Assembly: GCA_000434035.1 (NCBI GenBank)
Contig: FR893513.1
Coordinates: 20,697-59,557 of the forward strand
DNA: 38,861 nt
Direction: 5' to 3'
Source: Clostridium sp. CAG:452
Lineage (GTDB): Bacteria; Bacillota; Clostridia; TANB77; CAG-508
The notes beneath the pieces were generated by a model. It had not been told where the DNA came from. It made no database searches and saw only the letters and a list, made by a program, of their open reading frames with translations. A program made the position numbers and the translations under genes. Shown piece after piece: positions 1 through 9,089 of the stretch (position 1 is the first letter of the stretch; each line of letters begins with the position of its first letter).

Positions 1-2343
1 GCTCTTCCAGACGTTAGAGATGGATTAAAACCAGTACATAGAAGAATTTTATATACAATGCATGAAGATGGATTTACTCCAGACAAGCCATATAGAAAAT
101 GTGCAACAACAGTTGGAGACGTTTTAGGTAGATATCATCCACATGGAGATTCATCTGTATATGATGCATTAGTTAGAATGGCACAAGATTTTTCATTAAG
201 ATATATGATGGTAGATGGACACGGTAACTTTGGTTCTGTTGATGGCGATCCACCAGCTGCATATCGTTACACAGAAGCAAGAATGTCTAAAATAGCTGTA
301 AATATGCTTACAGATATAGAAAAAAACACAGTTGATTTTATGCCGAACTTTGATGATAGATTACAAGAACCAACAGTTTTACCAGCAAAAATACCAGCAT
401 TACTTGTAAATGGTTCATCTGGTATAGCAGTAGGTATGGCAACAAATATTCCACCTCATAACTTAACAGAAGTTATAAATGGAATTATAAAAATAATAGA
501 TGAAGATGAAGTAACAGACGAAGATCTAATGTCTGTAATAAAAGGACCAGATTTTCCAACAGGAGCAACAATATTAGGAAGAGAAGGTATTAAACAAGCA
601 TATACAACAGGTAGGGGAAAAATTACTTTAAGAGCAGAAGCAGAAATAGAAGAAATGAGTGGAAACAAACAAAGAATAATAGTTTCTTCGCTTCCATACC
701 AAGTAAATAAAGCAAAACTAATAGAACATATTGCAGATTTAGTAAAAGAAAAAAGATTAGAGGGAATTTCTGCAATAAGAGATGAATCAGATAGACAAGA
801 TAAAGTAAGAATAGTAGTAGAATTAAAAAGAGATGCAAATCCACAAGTTGTTTTAAATCAATTATATAAAAACACACAAATGCAAGATACTTTTGGAATA
901 ATAATGCTTGCACTTGTAAATGGAGAACCAAAAATATTAACATTAAGACAATGTTTAGACTATTATATTGAACATAGAAAAAATGTAGTATTAAGAAGAA
1001 CAAAATTTGATTTAGATAAAGCAGAAGCAAGAGCACATATTTTAGAGGGATTAAAAATAGCATTAGACAACATTGATGAAGTAATTGCAATTATTAGAGC
1101 AGCATATGATGATGCAAAAGAAAGATTAATGGAAAGATTTGGACTTTCTGAAATACAAGCTCAAGCAATATTAGACATGAGATTAAAAACACTATCTGGT
1201 TTACAAAGAGAAAAAATAGAAGACGAATATAACGAATTAATGAAACTAATTGCATACTTAAAAGAAGTATTAAGTAGCGAAACATTAGTATATGGAATAA
1301 TAAAAGATGAATTAATAGAAATAAGAGATAAATTCGGAGACGAAAGACTAACAAAAATAGTTGCAGCAGAAGGAGATATAGATGTCGAGGATTTAATTAA
1401 AGAAGAACAATCTGTAATTGCATTAACTCACTTTGGATATATAAAAAGAATGCCGATAGATACATATAAGAGCCAAAAAAGAGGAGGAAAAGGAATTACA
1501 GGAATTGCAACAAGAGAAGAAGACTTTGTAAAACAAATATTTACAGCTTCAACACACGACACAATATTATTCTTTAGTAATAAAGGAAAACTATATAAAT
1601 TAAGAGGATATGAAATTCCAGAAGCAGGCAGAACAGCAAGGGGAACAGCTATTGTAAATTTATTAAGCTTAGATGCAGGCGAAAAAGTATCTGCAATAAT
1701 TCCAATTCAAAACTTTGCAGAAGGTAAATATTTATTATTTGCTACAAAAAATGGAATAATAAAGAAAACAAGTTTAACAGAATATAATTCAGCAAGAAAA
1801 ACAGGACTTCTTTCTATAACATTAAAAGAAGATGACGAATTAATAGATGTAAGATTAACAGATGGAGAAGATAATGTTGTTTTAGTTACAAAAGGTGGTA
1901 TGTCAATTACATTTGATGAAAAAGATGTTAGACCAATGGGAAGAGTATCACAAGGTGTAATAGGAATAAGATTAGGCAAAGATGATGAAGTAATAGGAAT
2001 GGAATCAATAATAGCAGGAGCAAATGCAACATTACTTGCAATAACAGAAAATGGATTTGGAAAAAGAACAGAACTAGACGAATATAGAGTACAAACAAGA
2101 GGAGGAAAAGGTGTAATAACATATAAAGTAACACCAAAAACAGGAAATATTGTAGGTATTAGAATTGTTGAAGAAGCTGATGATGTAATGTTAATTACAG
2201 ATACAGGAACAATTATAAGATTAAATGTTGCAGGAATTAGTGTTCTAGGTAGATCAACACAAGGTGTAACATTAATGAGAACAAATGAGGGAAGAGTAGT
2301 TAGTATTGAAAAAATAACTGAAAAAGAGGAAGAAAATGGATAG
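1..2343 (+). CDS. gyrA: DNA gyrase subunit A (5' end outside the window)
   Basis: This is the breakage-reunion subunit of DNA gyrase, the type IIA topoisomerase that introduces negative supercoils. The reading frame is open from base 1, so the first few dozen residues lie outside the window; 780 residues are visible. The catalytic tyrosine is in the RYTEARM motif (codon 268-270). The quinolone-resistance region HPHGDSSVYD carries the susceptible-type Ser (codon 151-153, E. coli Ser83) and Asp (163-165, Asp87). The C-terminal half is the DNA-wrapping beta-pinwheel. Its GyrA box QKRGGKG begins at window residue 492, which separates GyrA from ParC, and a second similar box QTRGGKG follows near residue 700. 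No in-frame CGG codon is present. The gene overlaps the next one by 8 bases. Identification is essentially certain. Confidence 0.97.
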   Translation, partial: ALPDVRDGLKPVHRRILYTMHEDGFTPDKPYRKCATTVGDVLGRYHPHGDSSVYDALVRMAQDFSLRYMMVDGHGNFGSVDGDPPAAYRYTEARMSKIAVNMLTDIEKNTVDFMPNFDDRLQEPTVLPAKIPALLVNGSSGIAVGMATNIPPHNLTEVINGIIKIIDEDEVTDEDLMSVIKGPDFPTGATILGREGIKQAYTTGRGKITLRAEAEIEEMSGNKQRIIVSSLPYQVNKAKLIEHIADLVKEKRLEGISAIRDESDRQDKVRIVVELKRDANPQVVLNQLYKNTQMQDTFGIIMLALVNGEPKILTLRQCLDYYIEHRKNVVLRRTKFDLDKAEARAHILEGLKIALDNIDEVIAIIRAAYDDAKERLMERFGLSEIQAQAILDMRLKTLSGLQREKIEDEYNELMKLIAYLKEVLSSETLVYGIIKDELIEIRDKFGDERLTKIVAAEGDIDVEDLIKEEQSVIALTHFGYIKRMPIDTYKSQKRGGKGITGIATREEDFVKQIFTASTHDTILFFSNKGKLYKLRGYEIPEAGRTARGTAIVNLLSLDAGEKVSAIIPIQNFAEGKYLLFATKNGIIKKTSLTEYNSARKTGLLSITLKEDDELIDVRLTDGEDNVVLVTKGGMSITFDEKDVRPMGRVSQGVIGIRLGKDDEVIGMESIIAGANATLLAITENGFGKRTELDEYRVQTRGGKGVITYKVTPKTGNIVGIRIVEEADDVMLITDTGTIIRLNVAGISVLGRSTQGVTLMRTNEGRVVSIEKITEKEEENG

Positions 2344-2686
2344 TAGAATACAACTATTATTAGAAGATGAGTTTTTGGATAGAGTAATTACACCTATAGA
2401 AAGATATATGACAGAAAAAATGACAGAAGAAAAAATAACCATTGCAAAAACTAATACATATCCAATAATAAAAAAAGCAATTGATGAGTTCTGCACAGAA
2501 AACAATTTGGAAAGAGAAGATGTAATAAAATATATTAAAGACTATATAGAAAAGCGATTAAAAGATGAAAATAATAAATTTAAATGTAAATATCGCTTAG
2601 TTAGAGAAATGATAGATACTATTCCAGATGAGCAAAAAACAGCAGGAAATTCTACGGAAAGTATTGATTTAGAGCAAGAGGTGTGA
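2336..2686 (+). CDS. Conserved small acidic protein of unknown function, coupled to gyrA
   Basis: This predicted 116-residue soluble protein is not one I recognise. The start ATG lies inside the end of gyrA (8-base overlap), and the ribosome site AGAGGAAG is part of the last gyrA codons, so translation is probably coupled. The sequence is rich in Glu, Lys and Asp and predicted mostly helical. It has no membrane segment and no clear catalytic motif. Two cysteines (CTEN and KCKYR regions) are not arranged as a metal site. A gyrase-associated or purely positional role cannot be told apart. The product is inferred to be real because of its overlap, its ribosome site and codon use matching its neighbours. 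Confidence 0.75.
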   Translation: MDSRIQLLLEDEFLDRVITPIERYMTEKMTEEKITIAKTNTYPIIKKAIDEFCTENNLEREDVIKYIKDYIEKRLKDENNKFKCKYRLVREMIDTIPDEQKTAGNSTESIDLEQEV

Positions 2687-2692
2687 TACTAT
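2664..2692 (+). promoter_or_regulatory. Putative sigma-A promoter for the ileS T-box transcript
   Basis: TTGATT (2664-2669) and TACTAT (2687-2692) are separated by 17 bases, at the very end of the upstream small gene. Transcription would start near 2699, about 50 bases before the T-box stem I. This is inferred from consensus match only. Confidence 0.45.
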
Positions 2693-2744
2693 TATATGCA
2701 TAAAATGTAAAAAACAAAGAAAAGGACAACACAAATAAAGTAAA

Positions 2745-2950
2745 ACTAACAGAGAGCTAGATGTATGCTGAAATTCTAGTAAGATAATAATTTATTTGTT
2801 ATCACCTTGGAGTTGCTTAAATGAAAAAAGTAATTTAAGCCGTAAATCTGCGTTAAAGATAAATAAGATATATAAGTTTATATTTAGAATTTATATAAAT
2901 TAGGTGGTACCATGAGAAAAATCTCGTCCTATGTAGGACGAGATTTTTTG
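2745..2950 (+). promoter_or_regulatory. T-box riboswitch leader of ileS
   Basis: This leader senses uncharged tRNA and controls read-through into the isoleucyl-tRNA synthetase gene. An AGAGAG segment at 2751-2756 opens stem I. The conserved T-box sequence AGGTGGTACCATGAGA lies at 2902-2917. It is followed by a strong intrinsic terminator, a perfect 11-bp stem (2920-2930 with 2935-2945), tetraloop ATGT and a T run. The T-box bases can pair with the 5' arm of the terminator to form the alternative antiterminator. An ATC triplet at 2801-2803, an Ile codon followed by ACC, is the best specifier candidate, but it could also pair with an upstream GAT, so the exact specifier is uncertain. The class is clear and the Ile assignment fits the downstream gene. 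Confidence 0.9.
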
Positions 2951-2987
2951 TAGACTAAAATACCATCACAAGAAAGGAGAATTTAAT

Positions 2988-5771
2988 ATGTGTGACAAAT
3001 GTGAAGAAAAAAAAGATTATGGAAAAACACTAAATTTACCAAAAACAGATTTTCCTATGAGGGCAAATCTTCCAGAAAGAGAGCCTGAAATAGAAAAAGA
3101 AGTCTTTGAAGATGATTTGTATGAAAAAATGTTAAAGAAAAACGAGGGACACGAGAGTTTTGTACTACATGATGGGCCTCCATATGCAAATGGAGAAATT
3201 CATATAGGGCATGCTTTAAATAAAATATTAAAAGATACAATAGTAAGATATAAAAACTTAAAAGGATATTATACTCCTTATGTTCCAGGATTTGATACAC
3301 ATGGAATGCCAACAGAAAAAAGGGCAATAGAAAAATTAGGATTAGATAGAAGCAAAATACCAGTATCACAATTTAGAGATACTTGTTTAGATTTTGCAAG
3401 ATATTATAAAGATAGACAAATAGAAGGATTTAAAAGGGTTGGCGTACTAGGAGATTGGAAAGATCCATATATAACATATAACCCTAAATGTGAAGCAAGA
3501 CAATTAGGTGTGTTTTACGATATGTATGCAAACGGATATTTATATAGAGGTTTAAAACCAGTTTATTGGTGTACAGATTGTGAATCTGCACTTGCAGAAG
3601 CAGAAATAGAATATAAAGATGTAGACACAACATCAATATTTGTTAAATTCCCAGTAGAAGATAGCAAAGGGTTATTTGATAAGGAAAATACATATTTTGT
3701 TATATGGACAACAACACCATGGACACTTCCAGGAAATGTTGGGATAACAATAGGTGGTGAGTTTGAATATTCAATTGTAAAAACAAATCAAGGAAATTTA
3801 ATCATAGCAACAGCTTTAGTAGATAATGTAATGAAAGAAGCCGGAATTGAAGAATATGAAACAATAAAAACTTTAAGTGGAGAAGAATTAGAAGGTGTTC
3901 TTTGTAAGCATCCATTTTTAGACAGAACTTCTAGGGTAGTTCTAGGAAGTGATGACACAATAGTTGTAGAACTTGAAACAGGTACTGGTGCAGTACATAC
4001 AGCTCCTGGATATGGTAAAGAAGACTATTTGTGTGGATTGAAGAATGGGCTAGAAATAGTAGTAACTGTCGATGGAAAAGGTTATCAAACAGAAGGTGCA
4101 GGAATATTTGCAGGACTTAAGTATGATGAATCTAATGATAAAATAATAGAATGGTTAGAAGAAAATAAATTTTTACTAAAAAAACAAAAAATAAATCACT
4201 CATATCCACATTGCTGGAGATGTAAGAATCCAATAATATTTAGAGCAACGGAACAATGGTTCTGCTCAGTTGATAAATTCAAAGATGAAGCCATAAAAGC
4301 AGCAGAAACAGTAAAATGGATTCCAAGTTGGGGAGCAGATAGGATTTCTAACATGATAAAAGAAAGAGCAGACTGGTGTATATCTAGACAACGTACATGG
4401 GGAGTTCCTCTTCCAATATATTATTGTAAAGAGTGTGGAAAAGAATATATAACTAAAGAATCAATAGAAAAATTAAAAACAATATTTAAAGAAAAAGGCT
4501 CAAATGCTTGGTGGGACTTAACAGCAGAAGAATTAATGCCAGAAGGAGCAAAATGTAAAGAATGTGGATGCACAGAATTTGTAAAAGAAAAAGATATAAT
4601 GGATGTATGGTTTGATTCAGGTTCAACACATCAAAGTGTTTTAGTAGAAAGAGGCTTACCATATCCAGCAGATTTATATTTAGAAGGTGCAGATCAATAT
4701 AGAGGATGGTTCCAATCATCACTATTAACATCTGTTGCAATAAATGGAATAGCACCATATAAACAAGTTTTAACACATGGTTGGACAATAGATAAAGAAG
4801 GAAAGAAAATGTCTAAAAGTTTAGGCAATGGAATAAGCCCACAAGATGTAATAAAAGAATATGGAGCAGATATATTAAGACTATGGGTGCTTTCTTCAGA
4901 TTATCAATCAGATGTAAGTTTATCTAAAGATATATTAAAACAAATAACAGAAGTTTATAGAAAAATGAGAAATACAGCAAGATATATTTTGGGAAATACA
5001 TCAGACTTTGATCCAGATAAAGATATGGTTTCATATAACGAGTTACAAGAAATTGATAAATATGCTTTACTAAAATTAAATGATTTAGTAAGAAAATGTA
5101 CAGAAAGCTATGATAAATATGATTTTCACGAGGCATATCAAGCAATAAATGTATTTTGTGTAACAGATATGAGTAGTTTCTACTTAGATATAATAAAAGA
5201 CAGATTATATACTGCAAAGGCAAATTCTAAAGAAAGAAGAGCAGCTCAAACAACAATGTATATAATTCTAGATTCCTTAGTAAGAATGCTTGCTCCACTT
5301 ACAAGTTTCACAGCAGAAGAAATATGGAAGTATATGAATAAATCAAAAAATGAAAAAGTAGAAAGTGTAATGCTTACAATATATCCAGAAGTGAACTCTC
5401 AATATGAAAATGAAGAACTTAGAGCAAAATGGGAAAAAATAGTTAAAATAAAAGAAATAGTTTCTAAAAAACTAGAAGAAGCAAGAGCAGAAAAAATAAT
5501 AGGACATTCATTAAATGCAAAAGTTACATTATTTGCAGAAGGAGACTTATATAAATTTATAAAAGAAAATAAAGAATTATTGCAAACAGTGTTTATAATA
5601 TCTAATTTAGAAGTAGAAGAAAATCAAAGATCAAATGAAGAAAAATTAGGTGTTAAAATAGAACAAGCAGAAGGTGAAAAATGTGAAAGATGTTGGATGT
5701 ATTCAGCAACAGTAGGAGAAGATAAAGAAAATCCAACAATTTGCCATAGATGTAGCGAAGCTCTTAAATAA
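2988..5771 (+). CDS. ileS: Isoleucine--tRNA ligase
   Basis: This cytosolic class I aminoacyl-tRNA synthetase charges tRNA-Ile. Its 927 residues match the usual bacterial length. The HIGH motif is at residues 72-75, the KMSKS loop at 607-611 (GKKMSKSLGNG), and the C-terminal zinc ribbon CERCW...CHRC closes the protein. The editing (CP1) domain lies between, with the TTTPWTLPGN region near residue 240. The start is set by an AAGGAG ribosome site 8-10 bases upstream, just after the T-box terminator. The gene is regulated by the T-box leader, which responds to the charge state of its own tRNA. It is followed by a bidirectional terminator. All arginines avoid CGG. Confidence 0.98.
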   Translation: MCDKCEEKKDYGKTLNLPKTDFPMRANLPEREPEIEKEVFEDDLYEKMLKKNEGHESFVLHDGPPYANGEIHIGHALNKILKDTIVRYKNLKGYYTPYVPGFDTHGMPTEKRAIEKLGLDRSKIPVSQFRDTCLDFARYYKDRQIEGFKRVGVLGDWKDPYITYNPKCEARQLGVFYDMYANGYLYRGLKPVYWCTDCESALAEAEIEYKDVDTTSIFVKFPVEDSKGLFDKENTYFVIWTTTPWTLPGNVGITIGGEFEYSIVKTNQGNLIIATALVDNVMKEAGIEEYETIKTLSGEELEGVLCKHPFLDRTSRVVLGSDDTIVVELETGTGAVHTAPGYGKEDYLCGLKNGLEIVVTVDGKGYQTEGAGIFAGLKYDESNDKIIEWLEENKFLLKKQKINHSYPHCWRCKNPIIFRATEQWFCSVDKFKDEAIKAAETVKWIPSWGADRISNMIKERADWCISRQRTWGVPLPIYYCKECGKEYITKESIEKLKTIFKEKGSNAWWDLTAEELMPEGAKCKECGCTEFVKEKDIMDVWFDSGSTHQSVLVERGLPYPADLYLEGADQYRGWFQSSLLTSVAINGIAPYKQVLTHGWTIDKEGKKMSKSLGNGISPQDVIKEYGADILRLWVLSSDYQSDVSLSKDILKQITEVYRKMRNTARYILGNTSDFDPDKDMVSYNELQEIDKYALLKLNDLVRKCTESYDKYDFHEAYQAINVFCVTDMSSFYLDIIKDRLYTAKANSKERRAAQTTMYIILDSLVRMLAPLTSFTAEEIWKYMNKSKNEKVESVMLTIYPEVNSQYENEELRAKWEKIVKIKEIVSKKLEEARAEKIIGHSLNAKVTLFAEGDLYKFIKENKELLQTVFIISNLEVEENQRSNEEKLGVKIEQAEGEKCERCWMYSATVGEDKENPTICHRCSEALK

Positions 5772-5781
5772 AATTAGATAA

Positions 5782-5816
5782 AAATAAGTTGGAATTAAAT
5801 TCCAACTTATTTTTTT
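5782..5816. terminator. Bidirectional terminator between ileS and the helicase loader gene
   Basis: The hairpin AATAAGTTGGAATT/AATTCCAACTTATT is flanked by A and T runs, so it can end transcripts from both sides. It overlaps the stop codon of the minus-strand gene (5807-5809). Confidence 0.85.
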
Positions 5817-6796
5817 AATCTTATATCATCACCATAAAACCTATATATATCATAATAACCTACAAACCTAGAGGCCAAACGTTCATCATAAGTTTTAAAC
5901 AGACCTCTTAAATCCAGATTAGTAGAAATTATAGTTTTTGTTTTACCAGTTAAAAGTCTAGTATTAATTATCTTGTATAGTTCAGTAAATTTCATGCTAT
6001 TTAGGTTTTCTGTACCAAGGTCATCAATTACCAATAGATCAACAGATAATAAATTTTTAGAAATTCCTGTTTGATTTTCCGGTTTTGCAAACAAATCAGC
6101 AATTAAACTATCTAGCATTACTGGCGCCGTTTGGTACATTACGGTTTTACCTTTTTCAAGTAAATCATTTACAATACAATTAGAAAGAAATGTTTTACCA
6201 AGACCAGTACCACCAGAAAATATTAAGTTTTTAGTACTTTCATTATCAAAATTATTAATAAAATCTAGTGCGGCATTTTTAATATCTATTATATTTTCTC
6301 TTGGAGATATTTTTGAATTATATTTCTTTTCATCTACCTCATTAGAAAATAAATTAATATTAAAATTATCAAAAGTCTGATTTTTTATATAAGTCATATT
6401 TTTTTCATTATATTCTATATTATAAAGTTTTTGCTTTAAACAGTTACACATTTTAGTCTGGCCATTTTCAAATACATAACCAGTATCTTTACATATTTTA
6501 CAATCATAAATAGGAAGCAAATAATCTTCTGAAAGGCCGGCTTTTTTCAAAATATTTATTTTTTTATTTTTTAAAAATTGAACTTCTTTTTTTAAGTCTT
6601 TCAAATATTTTTCAGAATTATTTTGTAAAATACATTTGGCAGTATTTATTGAAAATTCACTTAATTTGTTATCAATTTCCTTTAATTCTGGATTGGATGT
6701 ATATAATTCTTGTTTTCTTTTCTCTAATTTATATGTATTTGATAATCTCTTTTTTTCATATTCTTTTAATACATCATTTAATATAGAATTGTTCAT
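5807..6796 (-). CDS. Primosomal helicase loader, DnaC/DnaI-type AAA+ ATPase
   Basis: This 329-residue protein is likely the loader that places the replicative helicase on DNA. The N-terminal third is a charged helical region followed by a four-cysteine zinc site (C99, C102, C117, C119), typical of DnaI-like proteins. The AAA+ domain has Walker A GGTGLGKT (185-192), Walker B LLVIDD (234-239) and a sensor 1 segment IISTNLD. The start is set by an AAGGAG-like site just upstream of ATG 6796. It lies 37 bases downstream of the DnaD-like gene on the same strand, the usual Firmicutes DnaD/DnaC-like pairing. An IstB-type transposition ATPase is an alternative family member, but no transposase is nearby. 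Confidence 0.9.
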   Translation of the reverse strand: MNNSILNDVLKEYEKKRLSNTYKLEKRKQELYTSNPELKEIDNKLSEFSINTAKCILQNNSEKYLKDLKKEVQFLKNKKINILKKAGLSEDYLLPIYDCKICKDTGYVFENGQTKMCNCLKQKLYNIEYNEKNMTYIKNQTFDNFNINLFSNEVDEKKYNSKISPRENIIDIKNAALDFINNFDNESTKNLIFSGGTGLGKTFLSNCIVNDLLEKGKTVMYQTAPVMLDSLIADLFAKPENQTGISKNLLSVDLLVIDDLGTENLNSMKFTELYKIINTRLLTGKTKTIISTNLDLRGLFKTYDERLASRFVGYYDIYRFYGDDIRLKK

Positions 6797-6833
6797 TTAA
6801 ATTCTCCTTGTTAATTTATATAAACCAAATTCA

Positions 6834-7805
6834 TTAATTAGTTTTTTTATTTGCATATAAATTATCCAAACTATCATAATTTCTTTGTTCATAATTATTA
6901 TAATTTGTTTTCTTTTCTAATTCCTTTATATTTTTTTGTTTTTGTTTCATTTGAGCCAAAAATTCATTTACCTGATCAGCTGTTTTTAGATTCCTATCAT
7001 GCCAATCCGAAATTAATTTATCTAGATAATCGAAACTAGGATTTGCTTTAGAAGTAGTCTTTTTTAAGGCAATGTTAATTACAGATAAATCATAATTAAA
7101 ATCTATTACCCATTTTTCTATAAAGGCTTCCTCGAATTGAGTAAGAGGAGCATATCTTCCTAATTTTTTACTTATTTCTTTTTTTATTTTATTTAGTTTT
7201 TCGAATTTTTGAGAATAAACTTCATAATCTTCATAAGTTTTAATATTGTTTTTACTCCAAGCATCAGCAACTGCTATAACATAGTTTTTATGAAGAGCTG
7301 ATTTACTAAAACAATACTGGAATAATTGAATCATAACTTGTTCATCAAATCCATACTTTTTAAACCATAAATCTATATCACTATACCAAGCAGGAGACAT
7401 TATTCCTTGAAAATACATATTATTAATACACTCAATTGCTTGAGCTCTGTACTTATTATCACTGTTTTTCTTAACATCTTCTGCAGATAAAGTAAGATTT
7501 GGCGAATACAATTTATGAAGTTCCACTTCTTGCAAATTATTTAATATATAACCATCTACCTTTTTTGTTAAAACTCCTTGAGCTTCCCAATAAACAAGAG
7601 ATTCTTTAATTTTTTGTAAAGGAATATCAAGTTTTTTAGATAAATCATTTAGATTAATATCCTTATCATATTTACTTAAAAAAAGTAAACACAAATAAAC
7701 CTTAATAAAGTCACCATTTGCTTGTGACATATATTCGGTAAAAAATACATCTGGAATTTCTGTTGAAGAAAAAAGCATTGAGTTGGAATTTTTTTCAAGT
7801 TTCAT
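6834..7805 (-). CDS. DnaD-domain replication initiation protein
   Basis: This 323-residue protein is a probable primosome component that remodels DNA and recruits the helicase loader. Residues 25-90 look like a winged helix (LDIPLQKIKESLVYWEAQGVL). Two DnaD-type helical domains follow at about residues 115-190 and 215-285. The second ends in the characteristic YLDKLISDWHDRNL segment. The C-terminus is a charged, Asn-rich tail. ATG 7805 is preceded by GGGAG at good spacing. It is cotranscribed with the downstream loader and has its own promoter at 7834-7862, so it need not depend on the T4SS operon upstream. Confidence 0.88.
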   Translation of the reverse strand: MKLEKNSNSMLFSSTEIPDVFFTEYMSQANGDFIKVYLCLLFLSKYDKDINLNDLSKKLDIPLQKIKESLVYWEAQGVLTKKVDGYILNNLQEVELHKLYSPNLTLSAEDVKKNSDNKYRAQAIECINNMYFQGIMSPAWYSDIDLWFKKYGFDEQVMIQLFQYCFSKSALHKNYVIAVADAWSKNNIKTYEDYEVYSQKFEKLNKIKKEISKKLGRYAPLTQFEEAFIEKWVIDFNYDLSVINIALKKTTSKANPSFDYLDKLISDWHDRNLKTADQVNEFLAQMKQKQKNIKELEKKTNYNNYEQRNYDSLDNLYANKKTN

Positions 7806-7833
7806 AATATTACTCCCTTAATTTAGTATAAAG

Positions 7834-7862
7834 ATTATATCATTTTAAGGAATGTAATACAA
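7834..7862 (-). promoter_or_regulatory. Promoter of the dnaD-like/helicase loader operon
   Basis: On the minus strand TTGTAT (7862-7857) and a perfect TATAAT (7839-7834) are 17 bases apart, 28 bases before the DnaD-like start codon. Confidence 0.65.
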
Positions 7863-7887
7863 GAAGAAAAAAATACAATTTGTTGAA

Positions 7888-8178
7888 TTAACTGTTAGAT
7901 TTATTGTAAAAATATAATTTTTTATTACAGATAAATTTTAACAAGTAAAAAAGCACATAAACAATATTTTCATGGTTAAATCCTATAACACTAAAAAGTA
8001 ACAGAGGAAAACAAAAGATTATAAAACCAGAAATGATAATATTAGTGTTAGAAAATAATAAGTTTAAAAAACAATAAATAAAAGCGTCCCAAATGATATT
8101 TAAAAACAAAGTAGAAATATCAATAACACCAAAAATTTTATTTTTAAAAATAAAATTTTGAGGAAAAATAAATTTCAA
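7888..8178 (-). CDS. Small membrane protein, PrgI/VirB3-like
   Basis: This 96-residue protein has two hydrophobic segments (about residues 18-42 and 46-65) and a basic, Tyr-rich tail. The layout, two membrane helices then a segment of the form IGFNHENIVYVLFYLLKF and KKLYFY, resembles the PrgI family of Gram-positive conjugation systems, which takes the place of VirB3. The start is TTG at 8178 with a strong AGGAGG site 6 bases upstream. It begins 2 bases after the stop of the VirB6-like gene, so it belongs to that operon. In known systems a VirB4 ATPase follows PrgI, but here the operon ends and the primosome genes begin. The family call is by pattern and position. Confidence 0.6.
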   Translation of the reverse strand: MKFIFPQNFIFKNKIFGVIDISTLFLNIIWDAFIYCFLNLLFSNTNIIISGFIIFCFPLLLFSVIGFNHENIVYVLFYLLKFICNKKLYFYNKSNS

Positions 8179-8180
8179 AA

Positions 8181-9081
8181 TTAGCCTCCTTTAATAAAAG
8201 AATTAATATTACTAATTCCCAGAGATATATCTGTTGAAAGCCCACCCATAAAATCCCTAACAAAAGTATTAGCTTTAATAAGTGCATATACAGAACCAAT
8301 ATAAATTAGTTTTGACGATACATCAAACGAATTTATATTAATAGAAAAAGAAATTAGCAAAATTATAGAAACAAATACTTGAAGCAAAAGCAAAGACATA
8401 AGAATTTTAAACCAAGATTTAAAGACCCATGAAGTATTTGGAGTAATTAAACATAAAAATGCAAAAGGAGTAAGCAAAATAAAAACCTTTACCATAATAA
8501 ATCGTAAGGAATAAGATAGAGCTAGGTTAAAAAAACTTAATGATATAAATCCCTTAATTAATCCGTCAATAGAAAACATAGTAAAACCAGAAAATGAATT
8601 AATATATATGTTTGAATTTAGTTCTTGTATAAACGTAGAAAGGCAAATACTTTTACCAAAAATATTTTCACCAACTTCCCTTATTGCAAGAGAAATATTA
8701 GAAGAAATTAATATAATTTGTTGAATTAAAAAATATGAAAAATTAACAGCGATTATACAAAAAAACAGTTTGAAAACAAATTGAGATGGTTTCTGCACCT
8801 GAGAAAAAGTAAGATGAGATAGCAAAAAAGAAAATGCATAATAAAGTGAAATTCCAACAATTAAAGAATTACATATTAATATTAAACCAGAAGTGGAATT
8901 TGTACCGAAAAAATTTTTCTAAGAAATTATCATTAAAAATATCTAAATTAATAAAAAGTAAATCATCCAAAACAGAATATAAGCTATTATCAACGGAAGA
9001 AAATAAGTTGTAAAATAAATTATTAATTGTTTCTGTTATAACTTGAACAATATTTAAACCGTGAAGATTCCAAAATATCAC
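8181..9081 (-). CDS. VirB6/TrbL-like T4SS inner-membrane channel protein, joined by a +1 frameshift at CGG
   Basis: This is a probable polytopic channel component of the T4SS. Two overlapping frames make one protein. Codons 1-58 run from GTG 9081 to 8908. The in-frame CGG at 8907-8905 must lose one base, and 241 residues follow to 8181, giving 299 residues. Without the shift the protein ends 13 codons later. The joined region reads FF-G-TNSTSGLILICNSL, then LYYAFSFLLSHLTF and QKPSQF, typical of Gram-positive VirB6-like proteins. Several hydrophobic helices follow, including one in VKVFILLTPFAFLCLI. The 214-residue frame seen alone has only a TTG inside the sequence as start, so it is not an independent gene. 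The true start is uncertain because GAGAGG overlaps the GTG. A six-T run precedes the CGG. Confidence 0.75.
8905..8907 (-). other. In-frame CGG codon at the +1 frameshift site of the virB6-like gene
   Basis: On the minus strand the context is TTT TTT CGG TAC. Skipping the C gives TTT GGT ACA, i.e. Phe-Gly-Thr, and opens the rest of the protein. It is one of four equivalent sites in the window. Confidence 0.75.
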
Positions 9082-9089
9082 CTCTCAAA

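Noticed and set aside
148..165. Quinolone-resistance substitution in gyrA
   Set aside because: The positions equal to Ser83 and Asp87 carry the susceptible-type residues.
623..1354. Leucine-rich minus-strand ORFs opposite gyrA, and similar ones opposite ileS, virD4 and the NRPS
   Set aside because: They are shadows of AT-rich coding frames: no ribosome sites, low-complexity Leu/Phe/Ile content, and they lie within certain genes.
1..2343. ParC (topoisomerase IV subunit A) instead of GyrA
   Set aside because: The QKRGGKG GyrA box and a complete C-terminal pinwheel are present.
5807..6796. IstB helper of an IS21-type transposon
   Set aside because: The four-cysteine N-terminal site and adjacent DnaD-like gene indicate a helicase loader, and no IstA is present.
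8905..8920. A classical -1 slippery heptamer in the virB6-like gene (A5T6 run)
   Set aside because: The needed shift is +1, the run does not form X XXY YYZ in the zero frame, and the other three sites have no such run.
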